From NCBI GenBank assembly GCA_038276315.1, contig JBBPZY010000106.1, forward strand, positions 1 through 13,760: a stretch of DNA of 13,760 nucleotides, written 5' to 3'. The notes under the pieces were generated by a model. That model searched no databases. It was not told the origin of the DNA and worked only from the letters and a program-made list of their open reading frames with translations. Origin of the DNA: GCA-003244245 sp038276315 (lineage in GTDB: Bacteria > Actinomycetota > Actinomycetes > Mycobacteriales > Pseudonocardiaceae). The translations under genes and the position numbers were made by a program. Shown piece after piece: positions 13,693 through 13,760 of the stretch. Each line of letters opens with the position of its first letter. The first letter of the stretch is position 1.

Positions 13693-13760
13693 GCGCCGAG
13701 GATCTCGAGAAGTATGAGACCGAGATGGAGCTGTCGCTCTACAAGGAGTACCGCGACGTC
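13689..13760 (+). CDS. DUF2469 family protein, N-terminal fragment (runs off the window)
   Basis: Only 24 codons are inside the window. The visible start MSAEDLEKYETEMELSLYKE, continuing YRDV, matches almost residue for residue the start of the conserved actinobacterial protein encoded just after rnhB (Rv2901c type in Mycobacterium tuberculosis, about 100 residues). Function is unknown. The truncation is due to the window edge, not a defect. Its ATG overlaps the stop of the upstream mini-ORF, suggesting translational coupling with rnhB. Confidence 0.88.
   Translation, partial: MSAEDLEKYETEMELSLYKEYRDV

Overview
The window is a compact, GC-rich stretch in which every convincing gene lies on the + strand. 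Gene content and order (amtB-glnB-glnD, ffh, rpsP-KH protein-rimM-trmD-rplS-lepB-rnhB-DUF2469) match the conserved chromosomal backbone of Actinobacteria. GTG starts, GTGA/ATGA stop-start overlaps, long Ala/Pro tails and the form of the RNase HII and signal peptidase proteins fit a mycelial or coryneform actinomycete, probably order Pseudonocardiales. That taxonomic placement is inference from memory of family sequences.

Positions 1-4400 hold the nitrogen module: ammonium channel (amtB), PII signal protein (glnB/glnK) and the bifunctional PII nucleotidyltransferase/deadenylylase (glnD). amtB and glnB overlap by 4 bp. A 177-bp gap carrying a perfect 7-bp inverted repeat separates glnB from glnD. 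Positions 4425-5360 encode a DivIVA-like coiled-coil protein. The longest gene-free stretch (5361-5728) follows, with a strong GC hairpin and a 10-bp tandem repeat.

Positions 5729-9089 are a tightly coupled trio: the signal recognition particle GTPase ffh, a metal-dependent amidohydrolase and a CPBP-family membrane protein, each joined to the next by a 4-bp GTGA overlap. Positions 9284-11934 form the ribosome and translation module: rpsP (S16), a KH RNA-binding protein, rimM, trmD and rplS (L19). rpsP and rplS each sit behind a leader of about 140-150 nt, and both leaders begin at the same 10-mer, GTCTGGCACA. lepB (type I signal peptidase, apparently leaderless), rnhB (RNase HII) and the first 24 codons of a DUF2469 protein close the window. 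An 8-codon mini-ORF links rnhB to the DUF2469 gene.

The genes serve nitrogen sensing, membrane protein targeting and secretion, ribosome assembly and RNA modification, and removal of RNA from DNA. No mobile element, CRISPR array, tRNA, rRNA or phage feature was seen. I found no convincing novel defence or biosynthetic system. The points worth a second look are regulatory or small-ORF features and the two less-characterised genes between ffh and rpsP.
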